Shown: positions 16,638 through 25,585, counted from the stretch's first letter. The stretch: DNA of 64,000 bases from Micromonospora sp. WMMD961 (GCF_029626145.1 NZ_JARUBJ010000002.1:2634501-2698500), one strand, 5' to 3'. A program made the numbers and translations. Notes: generated by a model from the letters alone, not told the origin.

Positions 16638-17608
16638 ACATCCTGCTCTGGCACGTGCACGGCTCCTGGACCACGTCGTTCGTGCACGGCGGCCACCGCT
16701 ATCTGATCCCCACCACACCCGACCGCGGCCCCTACGGCCTCGGCCGGGCCCGCACCTACCCCTGGCCGGACAAGGCGGTCGAGGTCACCCCGGAGGACCT
16801 GCCCGGCACCGACGTCGACCTGGTCATCCTGCAACGACCGGAGGAGATCGACCGGGCCGAGGAGTGGTTGCGCCGCCGCCCCGGGCGCGACGTCCCCGCC
16901 ATCTACGTCGAACACAACACCCCGAAGGGCGACGTACCCAACACGCGGCACCCGATGGCCGACCGCGACGACCTGCTCATCGCCCACGTCACCGGGTTCA
17001 ACCAGATCTTCTGGGACACCGGCGCCACCCGCACCACGGTGGTCGACCACGGCATCGTCGCCCCCTCCGTCTCCTACACCGGGGAACTCGACCGGCTCGC
17101 CGTGGTGATCAACGAACCGGTCCGACGAGGCCGCGTCACCGGCACCGACCTGCTCCCCCGGTTCGCCGAGATCGCCCCGCTGGACGTCTTCGGGATGGGC
17201 GTCGCCGGTCTGGCCGACCACCTCGGACTGCCCGCCGACCGTCTCACTAGCCACGACGACGTGCCCCAGCACCGGATGCACGCCGAACTGGCCCGGCGGC
17301 GCGCGTACCTGCACCTGTGCCGGTGGACGTCGCTCGGGCTCAGCCTCATCGAGGCGATGGCGATCGGCATGCCGGTCGTCGCGCTCGCCACCACCGAGGC
17401 GGTGACGGCGGTGCCGCCGGAGGCGGGCGCCCTCGCCACCCGGACGGACACCCTGCTCGACGCCGCCCGCCGGTTCATCGCCGAACCGGCGGCCGCGCGT
17501 CAGGCCGGGGCGGTGGCGCGAACCGCCGCCCGCGACAGGTACGGCCTCGACCGTTTCCTCGCTGACTGGGACCGGCTGCTGGAGGAGGAAGTATGCGGAT
17601 CGCGATGA
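16634..17608 (+). CDS. Glycosyltransferase, GT4/GT1-like
   Basis: A 324-residue protein starting MNILLWHVHGSWTTSFVHGG, with VILQRPEEIDRAEEWL, IYVEHNTPKGDVPNTRH and, near residue 235-260, LGLSLIEAMAIGMPVVALATTEA. The last block is the classic GT-B nucleotide-sugar-binding E-x-M-A-x-G-x-P-V-V element. It probably transfers a sugar from a nucleotide donor, plausibly the heptose made by this operon (inference). ATG 16634 overlaps the previous stop by four bases and the 3' end overlaps the next gene by 16 bases, so translation is coupled. Confidence 0.8.
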   Translation: MNILLWHVHGSWTTSFVHGGHRYLIPTTPDRGPYGLGRARTYPWPDKAVEVTPEDLPGTDVDLVILQRPEEIDRAEEWLRRRPGRDVPAIYVEHNTPKGDVPNTRHPMADRDDLLIAHVTGFNQIFWDTGATRTTVVDHGIVAPSVSYTGELDRLAVVINEPVRRGRVTGTDLLPRFAEIAPLDVFGMGVAGLADHLGLPADRLTSHDDVPQHRMHAELARRRAYLHLCRWTSLGLSLIEAMAIGMPVVALATTEAVTAVPPEAGALATRTDTLLDAARRFIAEPAAARQAGAVARTAARDRYGLDRFLADWDRLLEEEVCGSR

Positions 17609-18810
17609 TCTCGGAGCACGCCAGCCCGCTCGCCGTCCTCGGAGGGGAGGACGCCGGCGGCCAGAACACGCACGTCGCGGAGCTGTCCGCCGCGCTCGCC
17701 GCCGCCGGGCACGAGGTGCGGGTCTACACGCGCCGGGACGCGCCCGACCTGCCGGTGACCGTCCGCAGCCCGGACGGTTACGACGTGGTGCACGTACCCG
17801 CCGGCCCGGCCGAGCCGGTGGCCAAGGACGCGTTGTTGCCGCACATGCGGGAGTTCAGTCGCTGGCTGACCGAGCGCTGGCGGGGCGGGGACTGGGTGCC
17901 CGAGGTGATCCACGCGCACTTCTGGATGAGCGGCCTCGCAGCGCTGACCGCCGGCCGGCAGACCGGCGTGCCGGTGGTGCAGACGTACCACGCGCTGGGC
18001 ACTGTGAAGCGCCGCTACCAGGGTGTACAGGACACCAGCCCGGCCCGGCGGGTGTCCTACGAACGGGAGTTGGGCCGCTCGGTGGACCGGATCGTCGCGC
18101 AGTGCCGCGACGAGGTGGGCGAACTCGTCCGGATGGGTGTGCCCCGGTCCCGGATGACCGTCGTGCCCTCCGGGGTCAACCTGTCCACGTTCGCCCCGCT
18201 CGGGCCGGCCGCCGACCGTGAGCCGGGTCGGGCCCGGATCCTGACCGTGGGCCGGCTGGTCGAACGCAAGGGCTTCCAGACCGTGATCCGTGCGGTGGCG
18301 CTGGTCGCGGACGCCGAGTGCGTGGTCGTCGGCGGTCCGCCGGAAGGGCTGCTCGAAACCGACCCGTACGCGCGGCGGCTGCGGGCCCTCGCCGAGTCGT
18401 GCGGGGTGGCCGACCGGGTGCACCTGGTCGGCGCGGTGCCCCGGGAGGAGATGGGCCGCTGGTACCGCTCCGCGGACCTGCTGGTCGCCGCACCCTGGTA
18501 CGAGCCGTTCGGCTTGACGCCGTTGGAGGCGATGGCCTGTGGGGTACCGGTCGTCGGTACCGCCGTCGGCGGCATCAGGGACACCGTGGTCGACGGGACG
18601 ACCGGTGACCTCGTGCCGGCGCGGGACCCGCAGGCTCTGGCCGCCGCGATCCAGGGGCTGCTCGACGACCGGATCAGGCGCTTCGCGTACGCCACGGCGG
18701 CTCGCGAGCGGGCCCGGACGCGGTACTCGTGGGCGGCCACCGCCGAGCGGCTGGTCGAGGTCTACAGCGAGGTGGCCGCCGTGCGCCGGCCGACCCGGGT
18801 GGTGGCCTGA
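17593..18810 (+). CDS. Glycosyltransferase family 4
   Basis: A 405-residue GT-B enzyme. The N-terminal domain has MISEHASPLAVLGGEDAGGQ followed by NTHVAELSAALAAAGHEV, typical of sucrose-synthase/MshA-like GT4 enzymes. The C-terminal domain has the donor-site blocks ILTVGRLVERKGFQTVIRA and WYEPFGLTPLEAMACGVPVV. The donor and acceptor are not known; context suggests a role in the same heptose-containing glycan. ATG 17593 has GGAGGAGG directly upstream within the previous gene. Its stop and the next ATG overlap by one base (TGATG). Confidence 0.88.
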   Translation: MRIAMISEHASPLAVLGGEDAGGQNTHVAELSAALAAAGHEVRVYTRRDAPDLPVTVRSPDGYDVVHVPAGPAEPVAKDALLPHMREFSRWLTERWRGGDWVPEVIHAHFWMSGLAALTAGRQTGVPVVQTYHALGTVKRRYQGVQDTSPARRVSYERELGRSVDRIVAQCRDEVGELVRMGVPRSRMTVVPSGVNLSTFAPLGPAADREPGRARILTVGRLVERKGFQTVIRAVALVADAECVVVGGPPEGLLETDPYARRLRALAESCGVADRVHLVGAVPREEMGRWYRSADLLVAAPWYEPFGLTPLEAMACGVPVVGTAVGGIRDTVVDGTTGDLVPARDPQALAAAIQGLLDDRIRRFAYATAARERARTRYSWAATAERLVEVYSEVAAVRRPTRVVA

Positions 18811-19499
18811 TGCCGGCGGGCAGCCTGCTCGACACCCACCTGACGAATCTCGCGGCGGCGCTGGTCCCGTACCGGCGGTGTGAGTCGCAGCTGGCGCGCT
18901 GGGGCACCGACCTGGCCCACCGGCTGGCCAGCGGGGGTCGTCTGCTGGTCGCCGGCAACGGCGGCAGCGCTGCCGAGGCCCAGCACCTGACGGCCGAGCT
19001 GGTCGGCAAGCTCCACGACGACCGGCAGCCGCTGTCCGCGATCGCGCTGCACGCCGAGACGAGCGCGCTCACCGCCATCGCCAACGACTACGGCTACGCC
19101 GACGTCTACGCCCGGCAGGTGCGGGCACACGGTCGTCCCGGTGACGTCCTGCTGCTGCTCAGCACCAGCGGGACCAGCCCCAACCTGGTCAGCGCCGCGC
19201 AGGCTGCCCGCGCCGTGGGCGTGACCAGTTGGGCGCTCACCGGGGCTGTTCCCAATCCCCTCGCCGACGCCTGTGACGACGTGCTGGCGGTCGCGTCCGG
19301 AGACACCCAGGTCGTCCAGGAGCTGCACCTCGTGACCAGTCACCTGCTCTGCGAGTACCTGGAACAGGAGTTGCCCGCCGCGCTGGCCGCGGTCGCCGCG
19401 GCGGCGGCCGTCCACCACGTGCCGGGGGAGCCCGGTTCGGTGCGCGCCGGGGTCGACGTGGTGCTCGACGGTGGGGCCGCACAGCAGATCGACGCGTGA
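18810..19499 (+). CDS. gmhA: D-sedoheptulose-7-phosphate isomerase (GmhA-type SIS)
   Basis: A 229-residue SIS-domain isomerase. It has the phosphosugar loop VAGNGGSAAEAQHLTAELVG with candidate catalytic Glu56, the ALTAIANDYGYADVYARQV block, LLLSTSGTSPNLVSAA, and QVVQELHLVTSHLLCEYLE with the second active-site Glu/His pair. These features match GmhA, which converts sedoheptulose 7-phosphate to D-glycero-D-manno-heptose 7-phosphate, the first step of ADP-heptose synthesis. A DiaA-like non-enzymatic SIS protein is the main alternative. It is translationally coupled to the preceding GT4 gene and followed by hldE after 16 bp. Confidence 0.88.
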   Translation: MPAGSLLDTHLTNLAAALVPYRRCESQLARWGTDLAHRLASGGRLLVAGNGGSAAEAQHLTAELVGKLHDDRQPLSAIALHAETSALTAIANDYGYADVYARQVRAHGRPGDVLLLLSTSGTSPNLVSAAQAARAVGVTSWALTGAVPNPLADACDDVLAVASGDTQVVQELHLVTSHLLCEYLEQELPAALAAVAAAAAVHHVPGEPGSVRAGVDVVLDGGAAQQIDA

Positions 19500-19515
19500 G
19501 GATGAGGAGGCAAGC

Positions 19516-20979
19516 GTGAGGGGACCCGTTGTGGTGCTCGGCGACACCCTGCTCGACCGGGACGTGGAGGGGGTGGTGAACCGGCTCTGCCCGGACTCCC
19601 CGGTGCCGGTGCTCGACGAGACCTCGGCCGTCGACCGGCCCGGTGGCGCCGGCCTGGCCGCGGTGTTCGCGGCCGCGCAGGGCGCCGAGGTGGTGCTGGT
19701 GACGGCGCTCGCCGACGACGCCGGCGGTGCCCGGCTGAGCGCGCTGCTCGCCGCCGCCGGCGTGCAGGTGTACCCCCTGGCCCTGCCCGGTGCGACGCCG
19801 GAGAAGATCCGGCTACGGGCCCGGGGTCGGGTGCTGCTGCGCCACGACCGAGGTGGCGCGTCCGGGGAGCCGGGCCAGCCCTCCGACGAGGTGCTGCGGG
19901 CGATCGGCTCGGCGTCGGCGGTGCTGGTCAGCGACTACGGTCGAGGGGTGGCCCGGCAGCCCGCGCTGCGCGACGCGTTGGCCGCGACCCGTGCGCCGGT
20001 GGTGTGGGACCCGCACCCGCGTGGCCCGGCGGCCGTGCCCGGTGTGCACCTGGCCACCCCGAACGAGTCGGAGGTGCGCGAGTTGGTCCCGGCGGTGCCC
20101 GGCGCGTCCCGGCTGGCGACCGCGTCGCGCGGTGCGCAGGGACTACGCAGACGTTGGCGGGCGGGTGCGGTCGCGGTGACGTTGGGCGGTGACGGCGCGC
20201 TGCTCTGCCACGCCGGGTCGACGCCGCTGGTGGTGCCGACCCCGGGCAGTGCCGAGGGGGACACCTGCGGGGCCGGCGACCGGTTCGCGGCCGCCGCCAG
20301 CCTCGCGTTGGCCGAGGGCGCGCTGGTCTCCGAGGCGGTGCAGGCGGCGGTCGCCGAGGCGTCCAGGTTCGTGGCCGGTGGGGGAGTGGCCGCGGCGCTA
20401 CCGGCCGACCTGGCGCCCGCGAGGAGCGCGCCCGCCCGGAATGCCCCCCGGGCGCTACCGAGAGGTGTCGCGGTGAGCCCGGCCGGTGACCGGGTGGGCG
20501 TCGCCGCGGTCGCCACGCTCCTGCAGGAGGTACGCGCCGCAGGCGGCACGGTGGTGGCGACCGGCGGCTGCTTCGACCTCCTGCACGCCGGTCACGTGGC
20601 CACCCTGCAGGCCGCCCGGCAGCTCGGCGACTGCCTGATCGTGTGCCTGAACTCCGACGCCAGCGTGGCCGGGCTGAAGGGTCCGGAGCGCCCGGTGATG
20701 TCCGAGGGTGACCGCAGTCGGGTGCTCAGCGCGCTGAGCTGCGTCGACGCGGTACTCGTCTTCGACGAGCCGACCCCGGACGCGGCGCTGTCCTGGGTCC
20801 GTCCCGACGTCTGGGTGAAGGGCGGCGACTACGCCACCGGCGGCGGGGACGACGCCACCACCCTGCCGGAGGCGGAGGTCCTGCGCCGGTGGGGCGGGAA
20901 CACCGTGGTGGTGCCCTACCTGGACGGTCGGTCCACCACCGACATGATCGTCCGTACGCTCGCGGAGCGGACCCGGTGA
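19516..20979 (+). CDS. hldE: Bifunctional heptose-7-P kinase / heptose-1-P adenylyltransferase
   Basis: A 487-residue two-domain enzyme. Residues 1-300 form a PfkB/ribokinase domain with VVVLGDTLLDRDVEG, PGGAG and the anion hole/catalytic GDTCGAGDRF (Asp255). Residues about 330-487 form a cytidylyltransferase-like domain with TGGCFDLLHAGHVATLQ (HAGH at 357-360) and RPDVWVKGGDY. This is the HldE layout, which phosphorylates heptose 7-phosphate at C1 and, after GmhB action, transfers AMP to give ADP-heptose. The linker (about 300-325) is Ala/Pro/Arg-rich. GTG 19516 has GAGGAGG five bases upstream. The stop overlaps the SDR start (GTGA). Confidence 0.9.
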   Translation: MRGPVVVLGDTLLDRDVEGVVNRLCPDSPVPVLDETSAVDRPGGAGLAAVFAAAQGAEVVLVTALADDAGGARLSALLAAAGVQVYPLALPGATPEKIRLRARGRVLLRHDRGGASGEPGQPSDEVLRAIGSASAVLVSDYGRGVARQPALRDALAATRAPVVWDPHPRGPAAVPGVHLATPNESEVRELVPAVPGASRLATASRGAQGLRRRWRAGAVAVTLGGDGALLCHAGSTPLVVPTPGSAEGDTCGAGDRFAAAASLALAEGALVSEAVQAAVAEASRFVAGGGVAAALPADLAPARSAPARNAPRALPRGVAVSPAGDRVGVAAVATLLQEVRAAGGTVVATGGCFDLLHAGHVATLQAARQLGDCLIVCLNSDASVAGLKGPERPVMSEGDRSRVLSALSCVDAVLVFDEPTPDAALSWVRPDVWVKGGDYATGGGDDATTLPEAEVLRRWGGNTVVVPYLDGRSTTDMIVRTLAERTR

Positions 20980-21677
20980 CCGCCACGCGGCCCGGAGCCG
21001 GGCCGACGGTCCTGGTCACCGGTGGCGCCAGCGGGCTCGGCGCGGCGGTGGTCGCGGCGGTGGCCGCGTCCGGGGGGCGACCGGTCGTGCTGGACCGGCA
21101 GCCACCGGCCGACGGGGTGTCCTGGACCGAGTGCGACCTGGCCGACACGAGGGCCGCCGAGGTGGCCACCCAGCACCTCGCCGAGCAGGCCGGCGGCCTG
21201 GACGCGGTGGTCACCGCCGCCGGCACTGACACGCCGGGTCGACTCGTCGACGTGCCGGGTGAGACCTGGGACCGGATCGTCGCGGTCGACCTGTTGGCCA
21301 CCGCGGCGGTGATCCGGGCCGCGTTGCCGTTCCTGCTGACGTCTCGGGGTCGCATCGTCACGGTCGCCTCCACGCTGGGGGTCAAGGCGGTCAGCGACGC
21401 TACCGCGTACTGCGCGGCGAAGTTCGGCGTGGTGGGCTTCACCCGGGCGCTCGCCGCCGAGCTCGCCGGTCAGGTCGGCGTCACCCTGCTCATCCCGGGC
21501 GGGATGCGCACGGCGTTCTTCGACGAGCGCGACCCGCAGTACAAACCCGGACCGGACGCGATCCTCAACGATCCCGCCGACACGGCCGCCGCGATCATGT
21601 TCGCGTTGAACCAGCCGCCCGGCTGCGCGGTGCGCGAGCTGGTGGTCTGCGCCGAGCAGGAGACGTCGTACCCGTGA
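20976..21677 (+). CDS. Short-chain dehydrogenase/reductase
   Basis: A 233-residue classical SDR: cofactor loop TGGASGLG (15-22), Ser132 in VTVASTLG, and catalytic YCAAK (Tyr145, Lys149). It is too short for, and does not look like, an extended SDR such as the HldD epimerase. If it acts on the heptose it would more likely oxidise or reduce a hydroxyl/keto position (inference). The Asp40-like acidic residue after strand 2 (VVLDRQ) suggests NAD(H). It is translationally coupled on both sides through GTGA overlaps. Confidence 0.85.
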   Translation: MTATRPGAGPTVLVTGGASGLGAAVVAAVAASGGRPVVLDRQPPADGVSWTECDLADTRAAEVATQHLAEQAGGLDAVVTAAGTDTPGRLVDVPGETWDRIVAVDLLATAAVIRAALPFLLTSRGRIVTVASTLGVKAVSDATAYCAAKFGVVGFTRALAAELAGQVGVTLLIPGGMRTAFFDERDPQYKPGPDAILNDPADTAAAIMFALNQPPGCAVRELVVCAEQETSYP

Positions 21678-22627
21678 TCCTCGTGCTGCGCGCCCTCGGC
21701 GTCGGCGACCTGGTGACCGCGGTGCCCGCGTTGCGGGCGCTGCGGGCGGCGTACCCCGCACGGGAGCTGGCGCTCGCCGCGCCCGCCGGGCTGGCCCCGC
21801 TTGTCGACCTGGTCGGCGGCGTCGACCGGCTGGTGGACACCTCCGGGCTGGACCGGCCCATCCGGGTCCGATCGGCCCCGCAGGTCGCGGTCAACGTGCA
21901 CGGGCGCGGCCCGCAGTCGCACCGGTTGCTCGCCGCCACCCGGCCCGACCGGCTGCTCGCCTTCGCCAACTCGGACGCCGGCTGCGCCGAGGGTCCGCAG
22001 TGGTCCGACGACGAGCACGAGGTGGACCGGTGGTGCCGGCTGCTGTCCTGGTACGGCATCCCGGCCGAACGCACCGACCTCGGCCTGCGCCGGCCCGGTT
22101 CAGCCGGGCTGCCCGCAGGTGTGACAGTGCTGCATCCCGGCAGCAAGGTGCCCGCCAAGCGGTGGCCGGCCGAGCGGTTCGCCGCGCTGGCCCGGGCGTT
22201 GACCGACCAGGGACACCGGGTGCTGCTCACCGGATCGGCCGACGAGCGGGCCCTGGCTGAGCGGGTGGCCGAGGCGGCCGGCCTGGGGTCCGACGCCGTG
22301 CTGGCCGGCCGGACCGACCTCGGCACGCTCGCCGCGCTGGTGGCCGACGCCCGGCTGGTGGTCAGCGGGGACACCGGGGTGGCTCATCTGGCCACCGGGT
22401 ACGGCACCCCGTCGGTGGTCCTCTTCGGGCCGGTTTCGCCGGCGCGCTGGGGACCGCCACCGGACCGGCCCCGACACCGGGTGCTCTGGGCCGGCGAGGG
22501 AGATTGGCCCAGGTGGGACGGGGTAGGGAGCCATCCGACGATGGCGGCCCTGCGTCTCGACGAGGTGCTGGCCGCGGTGGCCGAGGTGGAGAGGGTGGTG
22601 CGGGTCTCCGGTGCGGTTGCGGCGTAG
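21674..22627 (+). CDS. Glycosyltransferase family 9 (heptosyltransferase-like)
   Basis: A 317-residue GT9 enzyme. The N-terminus MILVLRALGVGDLVTAVPAL matches the heptosyltransferase acceptor domain. The C-terminal half carries TVLHPGSKVPAKRWPAERFA, LAGRTDLGTLAALVADARLVV and SGDTGVAHLATGYGTPSVVLF, the ADP-heptose-binding pattern of WaaC/WaaF-type enzymes. It probably transfers the heptose made by the neighbouring HldE to an unknown envelope or secondary-metabolite acceptor. It starts at GTG 21674 overlapping the SDR stop, and the topoisomerase gene starts inside its last 17 bases. Confidence 0.88.
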   Translation: MILVLRALGVGDLVTAVPALRALRAAYPARELALAAPAGLAPLVDLVGGVDRLVDTSGLDRPIRVRSAPQVAVNVHGRGPQSHRLLAATRPDRLLAFANSDAGCAEGPQWSDDEHEVDRWCRLLSWYGIPAERTDLGLRRPGSAGLPAGVTVLHPGSKVPAKRWPAERFAALARALTDQGHRVLLTGSADERALAERVAEAAGLGSDAVLAGRTDLGTLAALVADARLVVSGDTGVAHLATGYGTPSVVLFGPVSPARWGPPPDRPRHRVLWAGEGDWPRWDGVGSHPTMAALRLDEVLAAVAEVERVVRVSGAVAA

Positions 22628-23594
22628 CGACCCGGGTCGACCGGGGTACGGACGGCGTCGGCGCGGCCGGGGCTGGCATTTCGTCGACCCGACCGGCGCT
22701 CCGGTCCGGGACAGAGATGTCCTGACCCGGCTGCGGGAGTTGGTCATCCCTCCGGCCTGGCAGGACGTCTGGATCTCGCCGTACCCGAACGGCCACATCC
22801 AGGCGATCGGCATCGACGCGGCCGGACGCAAGCAGTACGTCTACCACCCGCAGTGGCGGGAGAAGCAGGACGAGGCGAAGTTCGACCACATGCTGGAGGT
22901 GGCCCGCCGACTGCCGGCGTTGCGGGAGCGGGTGGGGCGCGACCTGGACGGCCGAGGGTTGAACCGGGACCGGGTGCTCGCCACCGTGGCCCGACTGCTG
23001 GACATGGGGATGTTCCGGGTCGGCAGCGACCAGTACGCGGCCGGTGACGACCCGACGTACGGGGTGTCCACCCTGCGCCCCGAGCATGCCCGGTCCCGGG
23101 GCGGCTGCGTGGTCCTGGTGTTCCCGGCCAAGGGTGGCATCGAGCAGGTGCGTCGGATCGAGGATCCGGAGTTGTGCCAGGTGCTGGTCGATCTGCGCCG
23201 TCGGCGGCGGCGGGCGGAGCGGCTGTTCGGCTACTGGGACGGCCGGGACTGGCGGGACGTGCGCAGCGACGAGGTGAACGGCTACCTGCGCGATGCCAGT
23301 GGTGGGGCGATGACCGCCAAGGACTTCCGCACCTGGCACGCGACGGTGCGCGCCGCCACCGAGCTGGCCACCGCCGGCCCGGCCCGCTCGGTGACCGCCC
23401 GGCGCAGGGCGGTGGTAGCCGTGATGCGCGAGGTGGCCGACCTGCTGGGCAACACACCCACGGTGGCTCGTGCCTCGTACGTGGATCCGCGGGTGGTCGA
23501 CCTCTACCACGACGGGGTGGTGGCGTCGGTGGACCCGCTGGCGTCACGCGAGGAGGCCGAGCGGGTCGTCCTGGAGCTGTTGGAGAGGGCCTGA
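22611..23594 (+). CDS. DNA topoisomerase IB
   Basis: A 327-residue type IB topoisomerase of the short bacterial, poxvirus-like class. The N-terminal domain has VIPPAWQDVWISPYPNGHIQ and the KQYVYHPQWRE block. The catalytic domain has RLLDMGMFRVGSDQYA, YGVSTL, KDFRTWHATVRAA and the nucleophile Tyr290 in TVARASYVDP. It relaxes supercoils through a 3'-phosphotyrosine intermediate. GTG 22611 lies within the end of the GT9 gene, so it is probably the last gene of the heptose operon although unrelated in function. A terminator hairpin follows. Confidence 0.92.
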   Translation: MRLRRSDPGRPGYGRRRRGRGWHFVDPTGAPVRDRDVLTRLRELVIPPAWQDVWISPYPNGHIQAIGIDAAGRKQYVYHPQWREKQDEAKFDHMLEVARRLPALRERVGRDLDGRGLNRDRVLATVARLLDMGMFRVGSDQYAAGDDPTYGVSTLRPEHARSRGGCVVLVFPAKGGIEQVRRIEDPELCQVLVDLRRRRRRAERLFGYWDGRDWRDVRSDEVNGYLRDASGGAMTAKDFRTWHATVRAATELATAGPARSVTARRRAVVAVMREVADLLGNTPTVARASYVDPRVVDLYHDGVVASVDPLASREEAERVVLELLERA

Positions 23595-23635
23595 CCGGCC
23601 CCGCCGACGGTCCTGGGGGGAAGTGGCGGGGCCGG
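23595..23635 (+). terminator. Terminator after topoisomerase IB
   Basis: CCGGCCCCGCC (23595-23605) and GGCGGGGCCGG (23625-23635) form an 11-bp perfect stem with a 19-base loop right after the topoisomerase stop. It lies between convergent genes, so it could serve both. Confidence 0.7.
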
Positions 23636-23670
23636 AGACTCGGGCGTGGTGGGGCGGCCACCGGGCGGCC

Positions 23671-23696
23671 GCCCGCCGCGCGTACGCGCGGCGGGC
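23671..23696. repeat. 26-bp perfect palindrome
   Basis: GCCCGCCGCGCGT (23671-23683) is followed directly by its reverse complement ACGCGCGGCGGGC (23684-23696), with no loop. It sits in the gap between the convergent topoisomerase and AraC genes. It could be a second terminator or a protein-binding site. Confidence 0.6.
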
Positions 23697-23749
23697 GCCT
23701 CGCCACGGCCCCCGTTGGCGGCCCACCGCGAGCGGTCGGCCACGTGGTG

Positions 23750-24784
23750 TCAGTCTGCCCGCCCCGTGTTGACCACGGATGCCGCGCGGTTGACGATCCG
23801 CGCCGGATGCGAGCTGCCGTCGCGATGTTCCTGGGGGCTCACCCCGTACGCTGCCCGGAACGCCCGGCTGAAGTGGGCTTTGTCGGCAAACCCCCAGCGC
23901 GCCGCGACGGTCTGCACCGGCTGGTTGCGCAACGCCGGGTCGGACAGGTCGCGCCGACACCGGGCCAGCCGCAGATCACGGATGTACGAGGCCACTGTCG
24001 TCTCCTCGGCCTCGAACAACCGGTGCAGGGACCGCACCGAGATGTGGTGTGCGTCGGCGACGACCCGAGGACTGAGTGTCACGTCGCCCAGGTGCCGGTG
24101 GACGTACGCCTGCACCTGGGCGAGCAGTGCCCGGCGGCGTACCTCGGTGGGTACGGCGTCCTCGGCGACCAGGTGCCGGCCGAGCATGGTGGTGGCCAGG
24201 TCCAGACCCACCGCACCGAGCCGGCTCGCGTCGGCGGCATGGTACTGCTCGGGGTGCCTGGTCACCTGGAGCAGGAACTGCGCCAGCAACGCCCCGATCC
24301 CCTCGCTGCCGGACATCCGCCCGCCGTAGAGCGCGGCCATCCGCTGCGGTGGCAGCGGTAGCGCGGCGTGCGGGATCATCGTGATGATCGAGCTGGCCTG
24401 GTCCCGCTCCGGCTCCGTCGCCTGGTGCCCGAGGTCGTGCGGACGAGACGCGTTGTAGAAGGTGAACTCACCGGCCTGGATCTCGCTGCGGCGGCCGTCC
24501 TGGCTGGACGTGCCGACGCCGCCGGTGGTGAGGGCGAGAATGTACAGCTCCGGGTCCGATTGGCGAATCAACTTCGGGGTCCGGAAGGCGTCCAGAGACG
24601 GGTAGTCGTAGCTGATCAGCTGGATCGGCCCCAGGTCGACGAAGTCGGCCCGGGCGATGAAGTCCTCGTCGTGCTCGGACCGGACCTGCATCGGCGCCGA
24701 GGTGCGTGCGACCAGTTCCAGCCACATCCCGAATCGTTCAGCGGGTGGCAGGACGGTCGTGTCGAGGGTTTCTCTCGGCAGCAT
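23750..24784 (-). CDS. AraC-family transcriptional regulator
   Basis: A 344-residue regulator. The N-terminal two-thirds resembles the AraC-binding-2 ligand domain (ERFGMWLELVARTSAPMQV, then LALTTGGVGTSSQDGRRSE and AGEFTFYNASRPHDL). The C-terminal AraC/XylS double helix-turn-helix (about 225-325) has ISVRSLHRLFEAEETTVASY, RDLRLARCRRDL and WGFADKAHFSRAFRAAYGVS. It has a GAGGGAG ribosome site and lies 9 bp after the TetR gene, so the two form an operon divergent from the drug-efflux MFS gene. It may act on other targets, since the twin operator fits the TetR protein better. Confidence 0.9.
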   Translation of the reverse strand: MLPRETLDTTVLPPAERFGMWLELVARTSAPMQVRSEHDEDFIARADFVDLGPIQLISYDYPSLDAFRTPKLIRQSDPELYILALTTGGVGTSSQDGRRSEIQAGEFTFYNASRPHDLGHQATEPERDQASSIITMIPHAALPLPPQRMAALYGGRMSGSEGIGALLAQFLLQVTRHPEQYHAADASRLGAVGLDLATTMLGRHLVAEDAVPTEVRRRALLAQVQAYVHRHLGDVTLSPRVVADAHHISVRSLHRLFEAEETTVASYIRDLRLARCRRDLSDPALRNQPVQTVAARWGFADKAHFSRAFRAAYGVSPQEHRDGSSHPARIVNRAASVVNTGRAD

Positions 24785-24793
24785 CGGGCTCCC

Positions 24794-25555
24794 TCAGGCC
24801 GCTCGTGTGTGGACCAGGGCCTCGACGCCGTCGAGGATCCGGTCCAGGCCGAAGGCAAACTCGTCGTCGGGGTCGTCGTCCTGGTAGAGCACGCCGGCGT
24901 CGAGCACCCGGTGCAGCGCGGGGAAGCGCGCGGGGTCGATGAGCCGGGCCACCAGCCGACCGTACGCGGGCATCATCTCGCTGGCTTCGACGCCGGCCGC
25001 TCGGCTGCCCTCGGCGATCTGCGAGGTGAGGGTGGCCTCGTTGCGGACGTACCCGGTGATCAGCAGGAGCACCGACATCTTCTCGCCCTCGCCGAGCGCG
25101 GTGCCGTCGAGGCAGCGCAGCCCGTCCTCCAGCCAGCCGAGCTGCTGCGGGGTGATCGGCGGGCCGCTGATCGGCACGTGCAGCAGCCAGGACCGTTGCC
25201 GCAGCACCCGGTGCTCGGCCCAGGCCCACCGGGTGAGGCCGGCGCGCCAGTCGTCCCCGGATGGGGGCGGGCCGGGGGACGGGCCGTACCCGCTGTCGAC
25301 CATCAGCATCAGCAGCTCGTCCTTCGAGCCGACGTACCGGTAGAGGGCCATGGTGGCGGCGCCCAACTCCCTGGCCACCCGGCTCATCGAGACGGCGGCC
25401 AGTCCGTCGGCGTCGGCCACGCGTACGGCGGCGTCCACGATGGTGGGCACGCTCATGCCCGGGCGAGGCCCTTTCGGTGGGCGTTCCCGCAACCCCCAGG
25501 CGCTCTCGATAGCTGGCGGGAGCACTGGCCCGCTGTCGTCTGTCTGTGCCGCCAC
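24794..25555 (-). CDS. TetR-family repressor with TetR_C tetracycline-type domain
   Basis: A 253-residue regulator with the helix-turn-helix at about 45-85 (AAVRVADADGLAAVSMSRVA, then ELGAATMALYRYVGSKDELL) and a TetR_C-type ligand/dimer domain thereafter. GTG 25555 was preferred over the ATG at 25576 because AAGGAGG lies five bases upstream of it. It is transcribed divergently from the 14-TM MFS exporter, with two GCGTA-N5-TACGC palindromes between the starts. The simplest reading is a drug-responsive repressor of the exporter and of its own operon. Confidence 0.88.
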   Translation of the reverse strand: MAAQTDDSGPVLPPAIESAWGLRERPPKGPRPGMSVPTIVDAAVRVADADGLAAVSMSRVARELGAATMALYRYVGSKDELLMLMVDSGYGPSPGPPPSGDDWRAGLTRWAWAEHRVLRQRSWLLHVPISGPPITPQQLGWLEDGLRCLDGTALGEGEKMSVLLLITGYVRNEATLTSQIAEGSRAAGVEASEMMPAYGRLVARLIDPARFPALHRVLDAGVLYQDDDPDDEFAFGLDRILDGVEALVHTRAA

Positions 25556-25585
25556 GTTTCCTCCTTGCCCCGCCATCCTAGTTCT

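Noticed and set aside
20976..21677. HldD heptose epimerase
   Set aside because: At 233 residues with a classical YxxxK motif it is a short classical SDR, whereas HldD is an extended SDR of about 310 residues.
23671..23696. CRISPR-like or IS-end signal
   Set aside because: It is a single palindrome with no repeated spacing or partner copies, better explained as a hairpin or binding site between convergent genes.
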